Positions 43,995 through 57,700 of a stretch of DNA of 64,000 nt are shown here, piece after piece. The DNA is taken from the NCBI GenBank assembly GCA_011032825.1, contig JAADJZ010000019.1, positions 1 to 64,000 on the forward strand, read 5' to 3'. The notes under the pieces are model-generated. The model was not told the DNA's origin, searched no databases, and worked only from the letters and a program-made list of their open reading frames with translations. The translations under genes were made by a program, and so were the position numbers. This stretch comes from Massariosphaeria phaeospora. Taxonomy: Eukaryota > Ascomycota > Dothideomycetes > Pleosporales. The first letter of the stretch is position 1. The number at the start of each line of letters is the position of its first letter.

Positions 43995-46972
43995 TAAGCT
44001 TCGTTGTTCTAATATTAAAAATAGTTTAACTTTAACGTTGTCTAGACCTTTGCTTAGTTGTTTAGTGCGCAAATTCTTTGTAAAGAGATAAACTCTATCT
44101 CCTTTTATTAGCTAAAGTGCTATTTTTTGTTTTTAGTTAACATATAAAATGCTTTAGCGTTGCGCTATTTTAAGTTTACTTCGTAGTAACTTATGTGTTT
44201 TTTTGAGTTTCTCTACTACTTTTGTAGCAGTCTTAGCTTTCCCGCTTAAAAGCGTTTTTTTAAAAAAATATAAGTGTTTTTTGTAATTTGCGTAGTAAAG
44301 TATTTGTTTTGTAAACTTAAACAACTTGCTGTTATACGCTAACTATGCTATTAGTAAAAGCTTTACTTAATTAGTTTGTCGTTTGTTGCTGTATATCTTT
44401 AGATATGTTTTTATAGTTTAATTTGTTTTTTTTATTTGCCTATTTGTTTGTAGATAATACGCTGTTAATAGCTTGCGTTTCGTTCTAATTGCAGCTAACA
44501 AAGTTGTTTAATAGTTCAATGTAAAGAGCTTGTTTTTGTTACTAATAATCAATTTAAGTATTTTATAGTATTAGATAAGTTAATTTAGAAAAATAAATTA
44601 TAGTTGTTGCGCAGTGTACGTATTCTTAAAAAGTACTATTTTTGCGTACTTAGTAAATCGGTTGACTATAACTATAATAGCGTTGTAAGCTATTTCTATA
44701 GCAAAGTTCTTTAACGAAAGTAATTCTATTACAAAATCTATAGAAATATTAGTTTAAAGCTTATCTAGTAGTTTTAAAGCCTGCATTTTTTCGTATTGTG
44801 CGTAGGTACTATATTTGTTTTTCTAATAGTTTGCACATTTCTTGATAATTGCAGTAACTTTGTTTTTTATTCTGCTAAACTTGTAGTTTTGCTTAATAAG
44901 TTCTATTGTTCGTGTAATTTTAAGATAATTGTAAACTAAGTTGTTGTAATGTTGTTGTATAATTGCTTCTTGCAATTTTTTTAAAACTATAATTGTAGTT
45001 TTTAGAAGCACGTTTAGCGTCTTAGCTAGTTTTAGTAATTTGTTTTAGTTAACCTTAAGTATCGCAGTGTTAATAATTTTCTATGTTTTAGCAATATTAT
45101 ATTGTTAGCTAAAAGCGTTGGCTTTGCTATTATCTTTTTTTAGTGTGTACACGATTTGAACTTGTACTAGCCTAACATTTCTAACTATTTAACTTACTTT
45201 CAGTTAAGTACTTTAGTAGTTGTAAAATTAACTAAGTTCTTGTAATTCGTGAATATTGTAAGTTTTAAGTAGCTTTTTGCGTATACTCTCTAATGCTATA
45301 AGCATGCAACAATAGCTAGTAGCTTCTTGTTGTACACGTTGTATTATTTTTTAAGTTTTAAAAACTTGCGTAAGTAGTAAGCAATAGAGTGCTATTTGCC
45401 TTTGTACAATTAACTAGCACATTCTTCTAGCGCAAAATCTAACGCGTTGGTTTTAAAGCGTAAAAGTTGTTTTGCTTAAAATATTTAAAAGCATAGTAAA
45501 CTAATGCTTGCGTTTTTAAGCTGTTAGAAAGCTTTTTTTGCTTTTTTGCTTTATGCGAAAGCTGTATTCTTTCGCGTAAGCTTTGTTAAAAGTATAGCAA
45601 TTTTCAAGTAATCTTTAATAAACTGTTAATTAAAGTTTAGAAACTTTAAAAAAAATTGTATTTCTTTAACGTTCTTAAGTTGTAGCTATTTTTTAACTAC
45701 TTTAATCTTAACTTCGCTTATGCGTACTTCGTTTGCTTTTACTACGTATTTAAAAAATGCAACTTCGCGCTTATAAAATTCGCACTTTTTTAGTTTAAGT
45801 TAAAAGTTAAACTTGTTAAAGCACTTTAGTACTGTTTTAACATGTTTAACATAGTTCTTTTAAGTTTTAAAATAAATAAAAATGTTGTTTAAATAGGCAA
45901 CAACAAAGATATCTAAGTGCATTTTCAACATGTTGTTAATAAGCTTTTAAAAAGTTGCTAGAGCATTTGTAAGCTTAAATAGCATAATAGTGTATTCGTA
46001 GTGTTTGTATCTCGTTTAAAACGCTATTTTCTATTTTTTACTTTTTTTGATTTTAATAAAGTAGTAACTATTTTGTAGGTTAAGCGCTGTAAGAACTTTT
46101 GCGTAAAATAATTAATCTCGTAGTTCCGTAATATTCGATAAAAAGTATTAATTTTTAACTATAATGTTGTTGAGTTTTTAATAGTTAACGCATAGTCGTA
46201 GTACGCCGTTCTTTTTAAGTACAAAAATAATTAAGTATTCTGCAAGTAACTGTAATAGTTGTATGTAACTTTTTTTAAAGTTATTTTTATTGTAATTGCA
46301 AAGTGTGCTTAACTCTTTTTTTAATAGTCTATATATTAAGCTAAAAGTTAGTTGCTTTTTTTTTTGTAAAACGATTTTGTAGTTTTAAAGTTTGTGTTTT
46401 AGTAATGCTTTTGTATCTACTACTCTCTAAAAAAAATGTCTAAACTTTTTGTACTTGTAGAGTATTTCTAAAAGTGCGCTAATTTTTTTCTTTACTCTAA
46501 CTTGTTAATCTAAAAGCTTTGAGTTAGTATCTATTAAGTTGAACTTTTGTGTTTTAAAGCTGTTCTTTGTTGATGCAATTACATTAATTGTTTTTTTATC
46601 TGCTATTAAACTTTGCTAATGCGTAGGTATAGTGTTAAAAACGCTAGTTCTACAACACTCTAACAAAAGCGTATTCTTTTTCTAGTTAATCTAAAAGTTG
46701 TGCTTTTTTAACTAAAAAGGTTTTAAAATAATGTCGTAGATAGCTAGTTCAAAGACGTTGAAAGCTAACTTCTTTTAGTATTATTTAATGTGCAACGGTA
46801 CATTACGTATTTTGTATGTAACTATTAGTTGCGCTTGTATAAGCTATTCGTTGGCACTAGCAAGTAAATAAAGCTATTGTTTTTTTAGTAGATATAAACT
46901 AGCTACAAATACTACTCAAGCGAAAACAAAGTTATTCTAGGCTTTTGTATTAATTAAAGCTTTTATTAAGTA

Positions 46973-48819
46973 ACGTAAACTACTAGTAACCTAGCCAAAC
47001 TAGTAACCTAGCTAAAAATGCTTGGCACAACCAACTTATCTCAAAGAACATTAAATTAATTGCTATCGAATAAAGAACCTGCGTACGTCGTGCTAGCTTT
47101 AGATTTAAAAACTTTTTCTGTATTCTTTTAGTAGGTTCGGGTATTATGCTTTGTATTACTATAGTTTCTACAGCGCTATAGAGCTAGTTATGCTCTTTTT
47201 TAACTCTTTTTACTACGCGTTTTCTTTAATAGCTAAAGCGCTGTAAACGCTTTAGCAGCTACTTGCGCTAATTTGTTACTATACTCTATTGTACTGCTAT
47301 GCTAAATTCGCTTTTGTTTGCGCAATTTCTGCTTAGTTATCTTTGCTAATTGATTTTCAAGCTTTTTAATACAGTAGTCCTTAAGCGCGTTCTAATGCAG
47401 CATTAATTCAGCTTCTTTTACAAGCTAAAAGAAGCTACTTTGCGCTAAAGTAAGCGATCTAGTAATAAAATCGCGTACTAGCTTTAATTGCGATTTAAAT
47501 TTAAGTGTATTGCTTAGAGTTTTTAACTGCTACGGCGTTTCTAGTGCGAAAAGTAGTAGCGAAGTACGCAGCCGTACTTTAAAACAACTAAAAACTACTT
47601 GCGCGTTAATAAAAACTAGCTTTAAAGCTTTAAAAGCTTTCTTGCAGTTCTTTGTTGTAAACACCTCAAAAACGCGTTTTTAAAAGCTAGCAAAAAGCTT
47701 TTTTTGTTAATATAAAAAACGCGCTAGCGCGCTAAGTCTTAAACGCGTTAAAAGTACTTTAGCTTTAGCAGCAAGAAGCAAACTACATCTAGCAGCTAAA
47801 GAATATAAAATAAATAAGCTAGCATGCAAAGCGTAAAAATCTTGTTCTTAAAGCAATAGTTTTTGAAATTCTAAAATTAGTAGCTCTTATAGCCGTTTAA
47901 AATAAGTAGCTAATACTTTCTTACCTAACGCGCTTTTGTATGCGCGTTAAAGTGCTTTAACTATTTAAAACTAAAAGCGTTGTTTGTCTAGCCGTTCTTA
48001 AAAACTAAAAAGTTCTAATTGCTAAGTATAAAGTTCTTTTTGTACTATGCTAAAATGTAAACGCGCTCTTTGTAGATAATAAACAGCAAGATTGCGTACT
48101 CTACGGCGCAAATGCTTTGAATAACTATTACCTACTCTCAATTGCCTAGCTAGATAATATTAAGTTAAGTACGTTTTTAAAAGCTTGTAACGACTTTTAT
48201 AAAGCTAATTACGCTTATTTAGAAACTAGTTTTGTTAAAGTTGTGCACGTTGTCGTCGTAGACGCCGTACTTAGCTTTAGTGTTCTCTACTAGCTTGAAC
48301 TACGCGCTAATTATCTCTAGATTCTTTTGAAGTATTCTTTGCCTATTCTTAGCTTAATTAAAAGCTATTTTGAGCTTAGATAAACGCGTTACAAAGCGCG
48401 CAAGCTAGTTTTTGCTTACTAGCCTGCTACTACGCTTGCCTAGTAGTTTATCAGCTATATTAGCTACTTTAGATAGAAAGAGCGCAAATTCTCGCGCGTT
48501 AAAGTTAAGAATGTATTAGATAATTGTTTTTTTTTGGTACTTGTAAGCTTACGGAGAGTAAACGTAGTTTCTAAGCTAAAAAGTATTTCTTTATTGCGTT
48601 TAGCAAGTTAATAGTAATTAATAGTAAAAAACTATGCAGCTGCGCAAAGGCTTTGGAATTTGCTAGCTTTAAAAGCTTTAAAAGCAAAAAGAAGTTTGCT
48701 TTTGTATTTACGTAATTGCGCGTTCGTAGGTGTAAGCATAGTAGAAGCAAGTTAGTATTCGTAGTTTTAGCGTTTTTTAGCCGAGTTACTAGTTTGGCCG
48801 AGTTACTAGTAGTTTACAT
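46973..48819 (-). mobile_element. Pogo-like type I element C1 with different termini
   Basis: C1 is 1847 bp with TA at 46971-46972 and 48820-48821. Its ends read ACGTAAACT, then boxes ACTAGTAACCTAGCCAA and ACTAGTAACCTAGCTAA. From about 47025 to 48535 the body follows A2/A3 closely, so it encodes the same kind of transposase on the minus strand. Beyond 48535, which is the N-terminal DNA-binding part, similarity to A2 becomes poor. TAG/TAA stops make it inactive. It interrupts the pol gene of G2-3. Confidence 0.88.
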
Positions 48820-50658
48820 TAACTATTAAACTTTACTAAAAGCTTAATTTGTTTCGCTAGGTTAATTACGTTAATTTGTTTAACTTCGAGGTTAAGCGTT
48901 GCTAGCCTAAAAAAGAATCTATACTAAATTCGTTAACTTTCTTAAAAGTTTAATGCTGTGCGCAGTTAGAGTGTAAGCAAGTTTGCTACTAAGCCTAAGT
49001 GCAATTGTTATTTACAAGCATTCGCATTGCAAGTAGTTTTGCTAAGTTGTTTTTTTTAAAGAAGTGTAGTACGTTGCGTTTGTTTTATAAGTAGTATTCG
49101 CAAGTGTTGTTTTTGCAGTCAAACTACTTTTAAAAGCAGAATTAGCTTTTTCTTTTAGAAAACTATTCTGTGCCTTGCTTGTTAAAGTAATAAATAAAAT
49201 AGTAGTTGTAAAAGTACACTGTTTATAACATCTTCGCGTGTTTTAAATTTTAGTAGTTTAAGTAGTACTGTAGTTTGTAAGAGTTTGCGTTATCGCGTTT
49301 CTTTTTAAAGCATTGTTGAAATTCTCTTGCTACTTTATCGTGCTAGTGTTTTTTAGTAGCTAGTTCGTTTAGATCTAGAAGTAGAATGTTTTCTTTAAAG
49401 CGTTTTGTTTTTTTAAGCTTTTAATAGATTTCTTGTTTGTTTTTCTTTGTAAGCTATTAGTTAAGCTTGTTAAGATATTTCTACACTACTTTGTTGTAAT
49501 TAGCTACGTTGTTTTAGAGTAAAGTGTTAGATTAATAGATTCTTCGTATTTGTTTTTTTCTAATCTACTAATCGTTGCCGTGCTGTGTTTTTTGTAGTAG
49601 TTTTAGTTGTTCGTTTAGCAACTCGTATTTCTCGTTCGTTAATTCGAAGTCGTTGCACATTAACTTTTCTTTAGCTAAACCTACTCTCTTAGGTAACTAT
49701 TCTTTCTAATTCTTAACATTCATAGAGGTAATTACTTTTTATTCTTTATTAATACTACTTGTAGCATTAGATAGTACATTTAACTATTAAACAACTTTGT
49801 TTTTTTAATAACAGTTGCTAGAGATGTAGCTTAGTTTGCTACAATTATAGCAAGTCTTTGTTTCCTTGCTATACTTTAATTGTTTGTTAATTAGTTTGCT
49901 TTTGTTAAAGTTGTTAAAGTGCATAAGTTTGTATTTTTAAGCTAAGTTGTATACGCTTGCTAAGCGCAAGTGTTAAGTTTGTACTTAACGCTAGCTAGTG
50001 TTAAGTATATAACTTTTGTTGCTTTTTAGTACGTAGAACTTTACTTTAGCTCGCGTTTTAATCGCAAGTTCGTACAACTTATTGTTAAAGCGAATTAACT
50101 TTTTAATTAGATTGTCTAAAGTGTCTGTAGCTGCTCTAGAGCGCATTAGTTCTGCTTTAATATTATTTTTTAGCCTTTGCTTGTACATGCGCATAAGTGC
50201 TTTGTTGTTCTAGTTAGTTTAGATAGAGTACTGTTAAAACAAGTTAGCGTAGTTTTTAGCTAACTTAGTCTAGCGCATTTGTTAAATAGTTTTTTTTGCA
50301 ATAGCGAGCTTGTTAGCGATTGCGTAAAATTATCGCAGCTTGTTTTTAAATACAACGCGATTTTTGAACATACGTGTAATTATGTTTTTATCGTTGTTAC
50401 TATCTAGGTACTTTTTTAAGTAGAGTTAAACTTACTTAAGAGCTATTTCTTTTATGTAGAAAGCTATTAGAGATGCTTTGTTAATGTCGTTAACGTAGTT
50501 ATCTTCAAACTTAAAAAAAAAGTTAAACTAAAGTAACTAGTTCTCTAGCTTTAAGCGATTTCTATAGTAAAAGTTGAGCTTCGCTACTTTCGTACTACTA
50601 GTGCGAGTATAAAAAGAAGTAGTTATTAAGATATTATTTATCTTAAAAGTTTTTAATA

Positions 50659-51130
50659 TGTAAAAGCTAAGCAGACTTAAAAGAATTGTTTATTAGGCTT
50701 AGGTTGGTTTTTGGGGAATAAGTAAGTTCAATAGACCAAAAGAGTTAGTATAGCGTTTAATACTAAAGTAGTAGCAAGCTTCGTTTTGCAAAGAGTATAA
50801 AAGTTAAAGTAAAAGTTAACTTAGGTAATTGAAATTGAAGACGATAAGCTATAAGAGTTTATTGTTTTAACTATATACGTAGGTGTGCTTTGTATAATCT
50901 CTTTGCTCTTACAAAGCCAATAGATTAATAAAAGCATTTTAATTTCTTGCTCTTAAGGTGCTATAGAAAGCGTAAGATTAAAAAAAGCATATAAAGAAAC
51001 TATGTTGTTGAAAAAAGTTCTTAGCTTACGTGCTAAGCTTACTTAAGGTATAACCGTGCTCTATTACCTTTAACGCTAAAGTAAAAGCATTTTCTTGTTT
51101 TAGCAGCTTAGCGAATTATTGATTGTAACA
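50659..51130 (-). repeat. 5' LTR of G2-3
   Basis: This 472-bp partner of 42289-42760 runs from TGTAAAAGCTAAGC to GATTGTAACA and is followed by CTTTG. Confidence 0.94.
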
Positions 51131-54100
51131 CTTTGCTATAGTAAAGTACAAAAAGTTCTTGTAATTAGTGTAAACTATAATCTTTAGCACTACTTTAAGC
51201 TTCGCTTTTTATTTAGTAATGCATTTAATTACTGCTAATAATTTTTTGTTGTAAATAGTGTAGTTGAACTTTGTAAGTAACATTTTGGCAAAGTAGTAAG
51301 CTACTACTTGCTACAAGTTGTTCTTTGCTTTTTAAAAAAGCGCTTTTTTAGTAGCTATTCTCAAAGCGTTCGCTTTAATAGCGGTTTTCAAATTAAAGTT
51401 AAAATAAGCTAATAACAGCTTAGATATGAACTTTTTTTTAAGCGTGTCAAACGCTTCTTGTTGTTTAAGCTTTTAACAAAATTTAACGCTTTTTTTTGTT
51501 AACTCTGTTAGTAGAGAAACAATTGCAAAAAAAGCGCAAATAAACTGCTAGTAAAAGTTTGCAAAACTAACAAAGCTTTGCACTCTTTTAACTAAAGCTA
51601 AAGCCTTTTATTTAAAAATTGCGCAGACTTTTTTTAGATTCATGCTAATTTCCTTGCCTACTTTAATAATAAAACTAAAGTATTTAGTTTTAGTTACTTT
51701 AAACTCGCATTTCTTAATATCGAATTTTAACTTCGCTTTTTTTAACTTGTTAACAACTTTTTTAACACGTTGCTAGTAGTTTTTTTAAGAACTTTTAAAG
51801 TAAATAAGTACATTATCTAAGTATGCAAAAGCGTTAACGTTAATGTAATTACGCAAAGTGTAGTTAATAAATTGCTAGAACGTACTCAAAGCGTTAGCAA
51901 AACTAAATAGGCAAACTATTTATTCGTACAATTTAAATCTTGTACGAAAAGCTGTTTTTTACTTGTTTTCTTTAGCAATTTAGACTTTGTAAAAGGCTTA
52001 GATAACGTTTAGCTTAGTAAACTATTTAGCTTAGCTAATCTAATTTAGAGTTTCGTAAATCAAAGGCAGCAAGTATTAGTTTTTTTTCGTAATAGCGTTA
52101 AGCGCTTGATAGTTTACGCAAAAGCGTAGCTTTCTACTAAGTTTCTTTGCAAACAACACTAGCGCTTTAACTTAAAAGCAACTTACTCTAATAAACTTGC
52201 AATTTAAATGCGCAGTAAGCTGCTTTTGCAAGACTAATAGTTTGTTTTTAAACATGTTATACAAAGGTTTCTATAAGATTTCTACTTTTTTTTTGTTTTT
52301 TTTAATTAGTTCGATGCCGTAGTTTACTAAGCTTTGGTAAGAAAATTATTTGTTAGCTTTAAACTGTATAAACGCTGTATACTAATTTTTTATCTAGTTA
52401 AGCAGCGTTAAGCGTAGGTTAACTACTACTTTAGTTTAAAAAACTTTCTAGATGTTCGCTATAAACGCAGCGAAAATCTTAACGCTAAAGTTTTTTTTTT
52501 TAAACTACTACATTATTATTCTAAACGCAGCTGCAAACACTTGCTAAAGCTTTTGTTTAAGCTTTTTTCCTTTCTAGCTTCGCACGCGTGTTTCGATTGA
52601 ATAGATAAAAATCGATTTTTTTGCTAAAGCTAGCGTTACCTAGCTTCCGTTTATTTATAAGCGCTTTAGAATAATATCGTATTTGTTATTCTTAGTTATA
52701 ACGTACGCTTAAGCTGTTTGTTTGTACTTATTTAAGTTTATTGTAAACTAAGTAGCTTTTGTAACTTTAACAACTTGTTTGCTAATGCCTACTACAAGCT
52801 TTTCTTTTATTAAAATACGTAGAAAATAGTTTTTTTTACAAAACTTTTTACTAACTAGACTATAGGTAGTGCACTCGAAGTTGAGCATTGCTAAAGCAAA
52901 AATAAATTAATTAATAATTGCATGTACTGTTAGTGGTTTTTCGTTTAGCTAGCGCTAGCAAAACTTCAAAAACTTATCTAATAAAGAAACCGTGTTTTTT
53001 TTCTACTACTCTTAACTGCGCTTTTAGTTAGAAGTGTTTAGTTTTTTAAGTTTTTAAACTCAAAGACTTTTTAACTTTTGCTATCGTCTTAACTAGTTTA
53101 AAAATCGCTTTTTAAGTTGTAGCGAGCTTTTTTGAAGCTGCGAGCTTACATTTATTAAACATGTAAGTTGCTAAATTACATTAAAAGCAAAAGTAATTCT
53201 TTTGTTATTTCGTTATTTCTACGTTGTTTGCTTATTTGGCTCGCTTTTTTTTCTTGTTGTTAGTAGCTGCGCGGACTACTTAGGTAGTAGCTTTAGTTGC
53301 TAGCTTCTAGTTTATAGCCTTTGTGTTGCTTATTAATTAATTTAGTACTATTTGCTACTAGTTGTTTGCTTTTGCGTAGTTTAGTTTCTTTTTAATTTAA
53401 GTAACTCGTTTTATTAGGTTCTAGAGTTGCTATGCTAGAAAAACAATTACGCTAACTATTTTGTTCTATAGATTAGCGCGAAGCTTTGTTTTGTACTAGT
53501 TTTTTAATGTAGCTACGTTGCTTGTTATTTTTGCGTTGTACGCAAGCGCATAAATTTCTTATTATACTTTTAAAAAAACTTTTTTTTTTGCCTAAAAGCA
53601 AAGAGTTAGTTAAGCGCTTTTTGCGCTTGCATGTAGTTTTAGTAGTACTTGTTAATGTACTTTTAGAACTTCTTTGCTATTTCGTTATAGTATTTCTAAT
53701 ACCAAGCGAGTTTAGTAGTAGCTGCTTGCTTTGTTAAGTAGTTGTAAATGTAGCTGCATAAGTTTCTAAATAAGTTTTTATTATTAAGCATTTTGTTTTT
53801 TACCTAAATCTTGAACTGTTTATAGTTTAACTTTGTTTTGTTGAACTAAGCTAGGTTAGGCATTTTGTTTCGCTTTGTAATTAGCATAGAAGCTATTAAA
53901 ATACTAAAAAAAGTAAGCAGTGTTGCTAGCGCAGCTTTCTTTTTTTTCTAGAGAATTTAAACTTAATTTTGTAGTATTTTAATAAGTGCCTAAACTCTTG
54001 CACTTTCGTTGTTAACTAGCTGCTTAGAATTTAAAAGTTCTGCGAGAACTAGCTTCGCTGCTAGTAGCTAATCGTTTGTTACTTTTTTAAGTAGTTTTAT

Positions 54101-54433
54101 TACTAGTTTCGCAACGAATATTTTCGTATATGTAGCTTTCGCTGTATTAAAACGAATTTTCTAAGTTTTTACATTAAGTTTGTCGTTGTCTATTAGCTTT
54201 TGTAAAGCTTTTTAATTGCTTTGCTACTTTAGCTTTTACTTTTTAGCTTGCGAGCTTTTACAACTAGTATTTGAATATACTTATTCTAAGTGCCGTCTAT
54301 TGTAGCAATTTAGTTTTAAAAACTTTTTTTACTACGTTGTAGAGTTTTTTAGAAGTTGCTTTTAACTTTTGAAAGTATTGTACTTCTTGAAAATCTCACG
54401 ATTTTCACTGCGTAGAGATTAATTAAATTTGAA

Positions 54434-54721
54434 TAAATAAAAATCGCCTAGGAAAGCAGGTTCTAGATAAAAAATGTAATAAATTTGATAAAGTTTATTT
54501 ACAGCGCAAGCAGAAAAGCTCTATATACTTAATAGTTAGTTAGCTTTTAAAGCACTTGCGAAGCGCTTTTAGAAGCTATGTAAAAACCTAATACCGCAAA
54601 GCTTTTGTTAATTGAAAGCTAGCGAAGCTTTTTTAGGTATCGTTGAAGCTATTACGTACAGCGTTAATAGCTACTAAAGTTCTACAACTAAAGCTTTTTA
54701 TTAAGATTCTAGCCTATTACA
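54434..54721 (-). repeat. 5' LTR of G3-4
   Basis: This 288-bp partner of 38016-38303 ends CTATTACA and is followed by TATAA. Confidence 0.88.
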
Positions 54722-57700
54722 TATAAAACTAGCTTACAATTTGAAAATAATAAAAATCTTAGATTTTTAAGTTGTTAAAAATAGATACATAGCTAGCTTC
54801 TGCGCGAATTTCTAGAAAAGAATAGCTATTATAATTCTCAAAAAGCAAGCAAGCTTCTAAAAAGTTATAAAAAAAGTTACTTTAATTAACAAAAGTTTCT
54901 ACTGCGCTAAACTTGCTGCTTAAAACTAGCTAACAACTATAAGTAATTTTGCCGCTGCTAACTTAAATACTATAAAATAAACAACAAAAACTATAGCTAC
55001 TACTTAAATAGTTCGCTTAGAAACAATTAAACGCACTTTAAGCAAGAAATAAGTAGTTTAGTAAATAAAAAAAGAAATTAACTACTACTGCAAATAGAAG
55101 CTTTGTTTTAGATGCGCGCTTTTTAGCTACTATAGTAACAACTACTACTTATTGCAAGCAACGAAGCTTACTGCAGCACAACTCGCTACTACTACTACAA
55201 CCTTGCGAACTAAAAATATTACTAAAACAAAAAGTTTAAGAAACTAAACACTTTTTAAAAAAATTGTAGTTAAAAGTAGTTTAAAAAAAATACGTAGAAA
55301 TTGTTAGATTAGTATTATAAGTTTCGCTAGAAATAGTTAAATAGAAAACCTTTAACTATACACTTGCTTATTAATCAAAATACTTTTTCTTTTATATTGC
55401 TAAACTTAGAATGTAATACGTATAGTATTGTAAGCGAAATATTTTGCAACAAAGCGCGTTTCTAGCGTATTCTAATAGAATACTAGCTAATTATAAGCTT
55501 AAACAACTACTAGGTAGTAGTTCAAAAAGCTACTTGCTTTAACATAAACATTAATAGCTATAAAAAAGTAGTTTAAGCTTTCGTTATAAGCAACAATTGC
55601 TTTAATATTATTCTTAGCTAGCTTTAGATAAACTGCTACAACGTTACTATTGCTTTTGCAAAGAAATTTATTTTTATGCACTTCGTAGAAATCTAAATCT
55701 AAAGCTAAAAAAAAAACCTTTTAAATAGTTCTAGAATTTTAGAAGTATTTGCTAAAGCTTTTAGCTACTTTATACAAAACGCAAAATAGAAAAGCTTAAT
55801 AACTTAAGTTTTTGCAGCATCTATAGCGAATATCTAAAAAGAACTAGCGCTTAAAATTAAGCTTAACTTAAAGAATACTTTTTTAAACTAGATGTAAAAC
55901 TAGTACAAAGTTTTTTTACAAACTAAAGCTAATAAGCTTGTACTATACTAAAAGAAAATAAACTACACTATTAAGCTCGTAAAAAATTCAAAGTAAAGTT
56001 AAAAGTTTTATACAGCTTACTTTATAATATATACAAAAACAAACTTTTTGTACTAAAAAAGCAGCTTACTGTTTAAATTAACTAAGAATTTATACGAGTT
56101 GGCTGCTTTTAGGCTAGCGCTTTTGTTTTATTCGCGAAAAAACTAAAAAGCAAATTGAGATTTTGCGTAGATTACTAGGCACTTAACGCAATTTAAAAAA
56201 AAACTAGTATTCTTTGCTGCTAATTTACGAAACGCTAAACTAGATTAGCAAAACTAAATAGCTTACTAAGCTAAACGTTGTTTAAGCGTTTTACAAAATT
56301 CAAATTGCACTTAAAAAAAAGTAGAAAACAGCGTTTTGTACAGAATTCAAGCTGTACAAATAAATAGTTTGTTTTTTTAAGCTAGCTAACGCACTAAGTA
56401 CTTTTAAAAGTATATTAATTACGTTCTTGCAGCGCATATTAACATTAACGCTTTCGCGTATATTAACAACGTGCTATTTTACTCTAACAAAAGCTAAAAA
56501 AACTACTACTAAAAAGTTAAAAAAATTGTTTAGAAATTTCAAAACGCTAGCTTGCACTTTAATATCAAAAAATTAGAGTTCAAAGTTACAAAAACTAAGT
56601 ATCTTGGCTTTATTATTAAAGTTAGAAAAAGTATTAGCATAGATCTAGAAAAAGTACAAGCAATTTTTAAGTAAAAAGCGCTAGCTTTAGTTAAAAAACT
56701 ATAAAGCTTTGTTAGCTTTGCTAATTTTTACAAGCAATTTATACGCGATTTTTTCGCTATTGTTTTCTTGCTAACGAAGTTAACAAGCAAAAGCTAAAAG
56801 CAACAAGCAGCGTTTAATACACTAAAAAAATAATTATATTTAGCCCGTTGCTAGCTTATTTTAACTTAGATTCAAATACGGCAATTAAAGTAAACGCTTT
56901 TAGATACGCTACAAGCAGCGCTTTTTTATAAAAAGCTAAAAACAATATATAGCACGTAGTAGCTTACTACTTTGCAAAAAACTTTTTAGTAGAGTTTAAT
57001 TATACAATCTACAGTAAAAAGCTGCTAGTAGTAATTAAGTATATTAAAAAATTAAATTCTAAGCTAAAAGTAGTTTTTAAAATTACAATTTATACTAACT
57101 ACAAAAACTTGCTGTATTTTACAACTACTTGCTTGCTTACAAAGTAGTACGTTCGCTAGGCAAACATTTTTTCTAAATACAACTTAAAGTTCGTGTACTA
57201 CCTAAGCGTAGCAAACGAACAAGCAAACGCTTTTTTCTAAAAAAAGCAAAAAAGAATTAAAATAAAAAAAGCTTTTGCTTTTAAAGTTGCTATTTTTAAC
57301 TTTTTAAACTAACAAGTGTTTTTAATAAAAGTAGTATTACAGAAAATACACTTAGCGTTATACATATTTTTTTTACTTAAACTTTCGCAGCTTAAGCTGC
57401 TATAGTACTAGCTATTTTTAAAGCTAATATTTCGCAAAATACTAAGAATGCTAAAAAAAAGTTTTGCTTTTTTAAAAGAAAATGCTACTGCAATTTTTAA
57501 AAATGCAAAGATTAGAAAAAGCGTTTTAACTTTAAATGCTGTTTATAAAAAAGAAAATGCAAGCTTACAAAAGAATATTCCCGCTTAAAATAACAAAACT
57601 AAAAAGAAAATAACGCTAGACAAGCTTTAGTAAAAGAGCGTTGTAAAAAATAAAATTTACAAAAGCGCTTTTAACGCGGTGCAAAATAGCTTCTTTAAAA

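Larger units (their letters stand above)
43330..50640 (-). pseudogene. G2-3 gag-pol
   Basis: On the minus strand: gag at about 49800-50640, with the clean piece 49991-50194 (MRMYKQRLKNN) and a CCHC knuckle at about 49811-49852 in which His is Tyr; protease about 48850-48920; reverse transcriptase with Tyr-Leu-Asn-Asn at 45884-45895; RNase H about 45200-45450; integrase about 43995-45060, including the clean piece 44823-45011; chromodomain about 43340-43440. C1 splits it between protease and reverse transcriptase, and M3 lies in the integrase C-terminal part. TAG/TAA stops throughout. Confidence 0.8.
42289..51130 (-). mobile_element. Ty3/gypsy chromovirus G2-3 with nested M3 and C1
   Basis: G2-3 is a complete minus-strand copy of the G2 family with 472-bp LTRs and the target duplication CTTTG at 42284-42288 and 51131-51135. 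Removing M3 and C1 with their TA duplications leaves about 6.57 kb, the size of G2-1. Gag, pol and antisense accessory gene follow the same order. It sits in the pol gene of G3-4. Confidence 0.94.
38500..54400 (-). pseudogene. G3-4 gag-pol, in three blocks
   Basis: Blocks are 51136-54400 (gag, protease, reverse transcriptase, RNase H), 41970-42283, and 38500-40104 (integrase). On the minus strand the RT box reads Tyr-Leu-Asp-Asn at 51812-51823, RNase H begins with FNYTIYNKKLLAVIKC near 51190-51260, and the integrase core has the IDFITNLLKS and VITN boxes at about 39420-39545. Trp and Gln positions are TAG/TAA. B1 and G2-3 interrupt the region between integrase and RNase H. Confidence 0.78.
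38016..54721 (-). mobile_element. Ty3/gypsy element G3-4 with nested B1 and G2-3
   Basis: This minus-strand relative of G3-5 is inserted in the gag of G3-5. Both LTRs are 288 bp, and the target duplication TATAA is at 38011-38015 and 54722-54726. The terminal TG reads TA in both LTRs, consistent with mutation. Without B1 and G2-3 it is about 6.0 kb. I find no antisense accessory gene here, unlike G1 and G2. Confidence 0.87.

Noticed and set aside
53522..53737. Leu-rich open frame that could look like a membrane peptide
   Set aside because: Plus-strand shadow of the minus-strand G3-4 gag region.
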